Assembly: GCA_963662155.1 (NCBI GenBank)
Contig: OY759269.1
Coordinates: 5,357,470-5,421,469 of the forward strand
Direction of reading: 5' to 3'
Source of the DNA: Lamellibrachia columna
Taxonomy: Eukaryota > Annelida > Polychaeta > Sabellida > Siboglinidae
Length of the DNA stretch: 64,000 nucleotides
Position numbers and translations under genes: made by a program
Part shown: positions 1-64,000 of the stretch, one piece after another
How positions within the stretch are numbered: the stretch's first letter is position 1
How the letters are laid out: the number at the start of each line of letters is the position of its first letter
Notes under the pieces: model-generated
Seen by the model: only the letters and a program-made list of their open reading frames with translations
Told to the model about the DNA's origin: nothing
The model's database searches: none

Positions 1-144
1 ACCATTATGTTTAACAGTTATCGTAGTGGTGACGGAATCCTAACAACAAATCTAATGAGGTGTTGAAATGCTGAGAAACATACTTTGAGAAACATCTTAA
101 CACAAACTGGCCAAGATCAGACGAAGCACTTGACAACATTCCAG

Positions 145-1262
145 ATAACATCCCTGGACTGGTTGGACCACCATTCTCACTAGAGGAGGTACAGAAGGCT
201 GTCAAAGCAATGAAGTCAAGATAACATCCCTGGACTGGTTGGACCACCATTCTCACTAGAGGAGGTGCAGAAGGCTGTCAAAGCAATGAAGTCAAGATAA
301 CATCCCTGGACTGGTTGGACCACCATTCTCAACAGAGGAGGTACAGAAGGCTGTCAAAGCAATGAAGTCAAGATAACATCCCTGGACTGGTTGGACCACC
401 ATTCTCAACAGAGGAGGTGCAGAAGGCTGTCAAAGCAATGAAGTCAAGATAACATCCCTGGACTGGTTGGACTACCATTCTCAACAGAGGAGGTACAGAA
501 GGCTGTCAAAGCAATGAAGTCAAGATAACATCCCTGGACTGGTTGGACCACCATTCTCAACAGAGGAGGTGCAGAAGGCTGTCAAAGCAATGAAGTCAAG
601 ATAACATCCCTGGACTGGTTGGACCACCATTCTCAACAGATGAGGTACAGAAGGCTGTCAAAGCAATGAAGTCAAGGAAAGATAACATCCCTGGACTGGT
701 TGGACCACCATTCTCAACAGAGGAGGTGCAGAAGGCTGTCAAAGCAATGAAGTCAAGGAAAGATAACATCTCTGGACTGGTTGGACCACCATTCTCAACA
801 GAGGAGGTGCAGAAGGCTGTCAAAGCAATGAAGTCAAGATAACATCCCTGGACTGGTTGGACCACCATTCTCACTAGAGGATGTACAGAAGGCTGTCAAA
901 GCAATGAAGTCAAGGAAAGATAACATCCCTGGACTGGTTGGACCACCATTCTCAACAGAGGAGGTGCAGAAGGCTGTCAAAGCAATGAAGTCAAGGAAAG
1001 ATAACATCTCTGGACTGGTTGGACTACCATTCTCAACAGAGGATGTACAGAAGGCTGTCAAAGCAATGAAGTCAAGATAACATCCCTGGACTGGTTGGAC
1101 CACCATTTTCAACAGAGGAGGTGCAGAAGGCTGTCAAAGCAATGAAGTCAAGATAACATCCCTGGACTGGTTGGACCACCATTCTCACTAGAGGATGTAC
1201 AGAAGGCTGTCAAAGCAATGAAGTCAAGATAACATCCCAGGACTGGTTGGACCACCATTCTC
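145..1262 (+). repeat. 76/81-bp minisatellite derived from LINE RT coding sequence
   Basis: About 15 head-to-tail copies, with the landmark CCTGGACTGG recurring at 76-bp spacing (151, 227, 303, 379, 455, 531, 607) and at 81-bp spacing where the unit keeps an extra GAAAG (688, 769, 926, 1007). The 81-bp form is 27 codons and stays open, reading PPFSTEEVQKAVKAMKSRK then DNIPGL. That is the segment just upstream of the RT palm in LINEs. The 76-bp form has a stop after KSR. The array sits inside the LINE relic, so it arose by tandem amplification of transposon coding DNA. Confidence 0.9.
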
Positions 1263-1536
1263 AAGATTGGCTGCGGTGATGGCTTCGGTGTACGACTTAG
1301 TAGTGTGAATATGTTTAAAAATAGAATTGACAGATATTTGATAAGGGCAGGCTACACATAGACGAGAAAATTGCTGGACTCTCGATAAGCCAATGGCTTC
1401 CTTGTCCACTTGCCATCTGGAACTTGTTGTTTGGGATGGCAATCTTGTTAAATTTGATACTATCTGGAGAGAGGCATTGTGGAAGATGTTGAGGTATATT
1501 GAGGTGGATCCCAAGATTACATAACTAATTGAAACT

Positions 1537-1890
1537 ATGCATGATAATGTTGAATGTGCAGTCGTCATCAATGGTCAACTGACAGAATGGTTTATAGTGG
1601 AAATAGGAGTGAGACAGGGCTGTTTGTTATTACCTATCCTGTTCAGTTTGTTCCTGGAGTTCATTATGGCAGACCTGAAGAGTTTATGCAAGGAGTTCAA
1701 GTTAGACACCAACCTCAGCTTTGATATCAGATATGCAGATGACATAACAACTATGTCCACTATGTTTGAGAAGTTACAACGCTCAACTGAACTACAAGCT
1801 GCTTGTAGGAAATGGGGTATGAAAATCAACTACTCCAAATGCAACATCATCATTTCATTGGAGAAGCATATTACTCTGGAAGGCAAATAA
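1537..1890 (+). pseudogene. Reverse transcriptase palm fragment of the LINE relic
   Basis: A 117-codon open stretch carries GVRQGC (residues 24-29) and the catalytic motif YADD (residues 66-69), followed by a segment ending KINYSKCNII, as in the RT thumb boundary of non-LTR elements. The upstream sequence (1450-1530) continues the same domain, including FDTIWREALWKML, but is separated by an in-frame stop. The fragment is much shorter than a functional RT and is read as a dead remnant, not a gene. Confidence 0.8.
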
Positions 1891-2479
1891 CTCGAGACTG
1901 TGGGAGAGTTCTGCTTCTTTGGAAGCATAATACCATCTACATAGAGAGAAGTTAGTCGATCCATACACATAGCATTTGGACTCAGATATGGCATATTTTC
2001 CAACAGAAGCTCCTCAACCAGACTGAAAGCCAGATTATATGGAGCCCTTATACTGCCAATAGCAATCTATGATGCGGGCGCTGAGACGCTACGATCACAG
2101 AGGTTTTTTAGATGCGCTGCCTGCAGGCTATTAAAGTTACCAGGGTGGACAGACTACAAAATATACAATCAGAGAGGACACCTTTACCCCTGAATCTATC
2201 ACAGATGTCATCAGACACAGGTGGTTTGGGCATGTTTGCCATATTCAAAGAGATAACATTGTTAGGCAAGCATACAAACAAGACTTCAAAGGACAGCGGA
2301 AGAGAGGAAGACCACTGATGAGGTGGAGTGACCAGGTCAGGAATAACACTGGGCTCTCACTACAGACATAAACAGAACAAAATGTAGGGTACAACTTCCC
2401 GGAGGACAGAGAGTGATCACTATGGTCTATGCTTTTAAGTCAAGTCAGTAAGTCAAGCATATTTTTTACAAAAGAATTA

Positions 2480-3740
2480 CAGTAGTACCTGCCTTCAACG
2501 GACCCTCCGATGAGCGGACACCTGCTATGGCGGGACACTTTCTCAATGTACGGACTGTTTTACCATGTTAATGTCCCTCTGATGAGGGGACACCTGGTGA
2601 ACGCGGACAGCGGACAGGATATTTTGGTTTTCTGTCCCTGCTAAGGTGGACAGTAATCATTATTTTTGTAATTTTTTCTCTCGAAATATTTGATTTCCAA
2701 AATGACGACGGACAAACAGCACGGTGTAGTGGAAAAAACGTTATATCGCGAATTCGGATATAAGGCTGTTGGTCGTGGACCCCGATTTTCTGCCACCGGG
2801 GGAAATGCCAAATGGGCCTGCTTAAACCTACTTAGAATTGCTTTGACAATTCTCAAGAAACAGGTGAACAATGTAAATGCCAATGAACGACTGTCAACAA
2901 GTTGTTTGTTTGGCGCTGCCGCCGACATCAATCGCTGATGTTGGCTTCGTTTTTAGGCGGTTTGAAATTGCAATCGAGATTCACAAATACCCCTTGCATA
3001 AGAATGAGGTAAACAGTCTTAAATGCAATTTAGTATGCAGTACTAATATGACACTGGGATGAAATGGCATGCCTCCAATCTAAACGACGCGAAACCAACA
3101 TGCCAAATGCCAAAGCCAAAGGCGCTACCGGTACGCGAAAATACGAATTCGTCATCCGCATATGAAACGACGAATCGATGCTAAGTCGTGCATCATAAAT
3201 TTATGCTTCGGTCGAGATTAGTTGAAAATTGAGGTGAAACGATTATTAATTCTGCCTATTGTCGTTTTCTATATTTAATCAGCTTACATACTGCGTGTGT
3301 CAACTCATATACGTTTTCGGCTGCTCAAATCCAGGTTATTATTTTCGAATCGTGGGCCTATTAGTTCAGTACAGTCATCATAGTTCCATAACGGTATATG
3401 TACATGTATTTTATTCAGTTAACCATTAAACAGGGTGTAACATTTAAAAATAATACACGTTGATGGTAGTTGACTCGTTTAATAAGCTCTATAAACTGCA
3501 TATTGCCGTATAAGACAGTGCTGCAAGCACACTGTGGCTTCGACAGCGTTCTTGGACTTGGAGCAGCGGGCGGTGATCGCTGTTGGTTAGTAGCACCCTG
3601 GTGGCAGACATGGGAACACCTAACACGCCTTATTTCAGCCCTCCACTCCAGCATGCCTGTCCCTCCGATGAGGGGACACCTGCCATGTAGGGACACTTTT
3701 GCTTGGATACAGAAGTGTCCGTTGAAGGCAGGTACTACTG
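2480..3740. mobile_element. Pogo/Tigger-like non-autonomous TIR element (family 1)
   Basis: Terminal inverted repeats of 24 bp match perfectly: CAGTAGTACCTGCCTTCAAC... at 2480-2503 and its complement at 3717-3740. TA dinucleotides flank both ends (2478-2479 and 3741-3742), the target duplication expected of Tc1/mariner and pogo elements. No transposase is recognisable in the 1261 bp, and the short open frames inside look accidental. The interior from about 2740 to 3640 closely resembles the interior of the element at 27378-28378, although the termini differ. Confidence 0.85.
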
Positions 3741-4115
3741 TACTACTTAATATAATATAATTTATGGCCAAATAAAATAGCATTGCAATTACTTGAATTA
3801 ATTATTATAGTTGGGTTTTTACTATTATGATCGATATTCCCATTTTAGTAGTTATCTAGAGTAGTATTTTTAGTGTAATTCCTTCTGCAACTGGACATAT
3901 ACCCATAACAATAAAATATGATTTATCTAATCAATCACACTGTTCCAAGCCAGATGGCAATAACTGATACTGCAGTACTGGCCACATGTAGAACCCTTTA
4001 AAAATAGGGATGGTTTGTGTTTACACACTACAGGCATATCACTTCCCATACTATATATGATAGAACGCCTCAATGTATTGACACATATTAAACCACAACT
4101 TGGTTGTTAATTCAC
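3741..4115. other. AT-rich stretch, no gene recognised
   Basis: Between the pogo-like element and the kringle exon I see only AT-rich sequence without repeats or splice-bounded reading frames. It would be intron, or 3' flank, of the minus-strand modular gene. Confidence 0.5.
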
Positions 4116-62941
<58,826 letters not shown>

Positions 62942-64000
62942 CTACAAATCAAACAATCAATAATTTATTTTCAAGGAAAAGTTTGTTGAAAATTCTGTAC
63001 ATTTCCGTGTATAATACGCCAGTCACAGGAATAAAGTCACAACTATATGTTCCTTGTATTTTTAATATCAATTGAAATACTAAATACAAAACAAACTATA
63101 CATTGACACATGATTACAGATCACAGAAGTGTCTGGCTAATTCCCCTGTTTAAGCCAGAGTGTGTGGATGGTTCCAATCCAGTGTTTATAACAGGAAACA
63201 TAAACTTTAAAATATAAAAGGTGCCAGGTATTGCTAAATACATTCAAGCTAATGCTAGGTATTACACTGCAATAAATCACTATACAAATAAACATTATCA
63301 CTTAGTAGCCGGTTGTTAAAATCTAGTCATGTTCTTAGAAATGCTGTATACGTATCCATGGGGAATATTCATCTTAATCATCTAACTTTATTGTGTTGAA
63401 GTTACACTGAAAATGAGCAAGATTGTACGTGTTTATTTAGTATATATCTTCAAATAAAACAATATTGTGACTATATTTCTTGTGACTTTTTTACAAGCTA
63501 AAACTGTGACTTTATTTCCATGACTTTTTTATAACTTTATTTCCATGACGTTTTGCTCAAATCTGACAGAATCTCTATATTACCATGTACAATACAAAGC
63601 CCAACCTTTTAACGCTGATTCCCCTACTTCAAATAGTTTAGCTGAAACCGTTCATCTCTATATATATAGACTGGAGACAAATGCCTATTACATACAGGCA
63701 ACGCATCACATCTGGTACGCAAATGTTTACGTCATGTTTGTTTGGACCATTACGACTTCCCTTCATATTGAAGCTACATCCATATCAAGTAGTCTGAGTC
63801 AACAGCAATAACAATTAACACATTTCAATAAAATCTACTTCAATCCTTTTGATATTACGTTATTGAAGATTTGCTAAAAAAGAGCATTTTATATAATACA
63901 GATTTATTTTACTGAAAACTATAAAGTTTACTCATTACTCAAACATTTTCATAACTATCATCTGCCTTCTTCAGTAGGGAGTCAACTTTATGGTTGTGAT

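Larger units (their letters stand above)
1..2460 (+). mobile_element. Degenerate non-LTR retrotransposon (LINE) relic
   Basis: Broken reading frames on the plus strand match the layout of a LINE polymerase. At 85-150 a frame reads FEKHLNTNWPRSDEAL, the region just before the RT domain. Around 1537-1890 lie RT motifs GVRQGC and YADD. At 2190-2340 a frame reads RWFGHVCHIQRDN and then GQRKRGRPLMRWSDQV, the C-terminal signature common in LINE polymerases. Stops and frameshifts interrupt every segment, and positions 145-1262 are a tandem array (separate entry). The left end runs off the window. The clade cannot be decided by eye. It lies downstream of the kringle exons with respect to the minus-strand gene. 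Confidence 0.75.

Noticed and set aside
2641..3062. Short open frames inside the pogo-like element
   Set aside because: No similarity to pogo-type transposase motifs. The frames differ between the two related elements.

Overview
The window looks like an AT-rich animal genome, probably a marine invertebrate and plausibly a mollusc or other lophotrochozoan. The evidence is GT-AG introns, kringle and calcium-binding-type EGF modules, tRNA-derived SINEs, several non-LTR retrotransposon relics and TA-flanked pogo-like elements. Nothing prokaryotic is visible. The species cannot be fixed from the sequence.

The dominant content is one very large minus-strand modular gene, or a tight cluster of such genes, running from the right edge to about position 4116. 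I could place 62 exons by splice sites. Reading 5' to 3' (right to left) these are: about 50 small cysteine-rich exons of 108, 111, 114 or 117 nt; one 2148-nt exon in which a cysteine-rich module is split by a Thr/Ser/Pro/Glu-rich mucin-like repeat; nine EGF exons of exactly 114 nt; and a kringle domain made of two exons. All modules are bounded by phase-1 introns, so they can be duplicated, lost or skipped without breaking the frame. The cysteine-rich exons fall into two classes. N-modules carry a core like NRTEC and K-modules carry NGASKCDP. They mostly alternate. Neither the N-terminus nor the C-terminus of the protein is in the window.

Layout by region: 1-2460, LINE relic containing a 76/81-bp minisatellite made from its own reverse-transcriptase coding sequence. 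2480-3740, pogo-like TIR element. 4116-4677, kringle. 5018-9410, nine EGF exons with LINE fragments in the introns. 9411-14551, tandem repeats (39 bp, a 1.8-kb G-rich array, 34 bp), a SINE and two N-module exons. 14552-22169, N- and K-modules, including a 1.2-kb duplication, with a complete 3.65-kb cut-and-paste transposon (intron-containing transposase) inserted between the copies. 22200-27217, an 18-bp array, the mucin-like exon and a 53-bp array. 27378-28378, a second pogo-like MITE. 29880-32070, a second LINE relic, again containing a minisatellite (53 bp) made from its RT coding sequence. 33073-44323, irregular ancestral exon duplications with lost and truncated exons. 45105-64000, a regular head-to-tail array of 3.13-3.23-kb units, each with four exons (transcript order E, C, A, D).

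The gene products would act outside the cell or at its surface. The module types are those of secreted or receptor proteins rich in disulfides. A specific function cannot be assigned. The most notable features are the very recent multi-exon tandem amplification, exon classes in which the first cysteine is consistently replaced by Tyr or Trp, the mucin expansion inside a cysteine loop, and two minisatellites born from LINE coding sequence.
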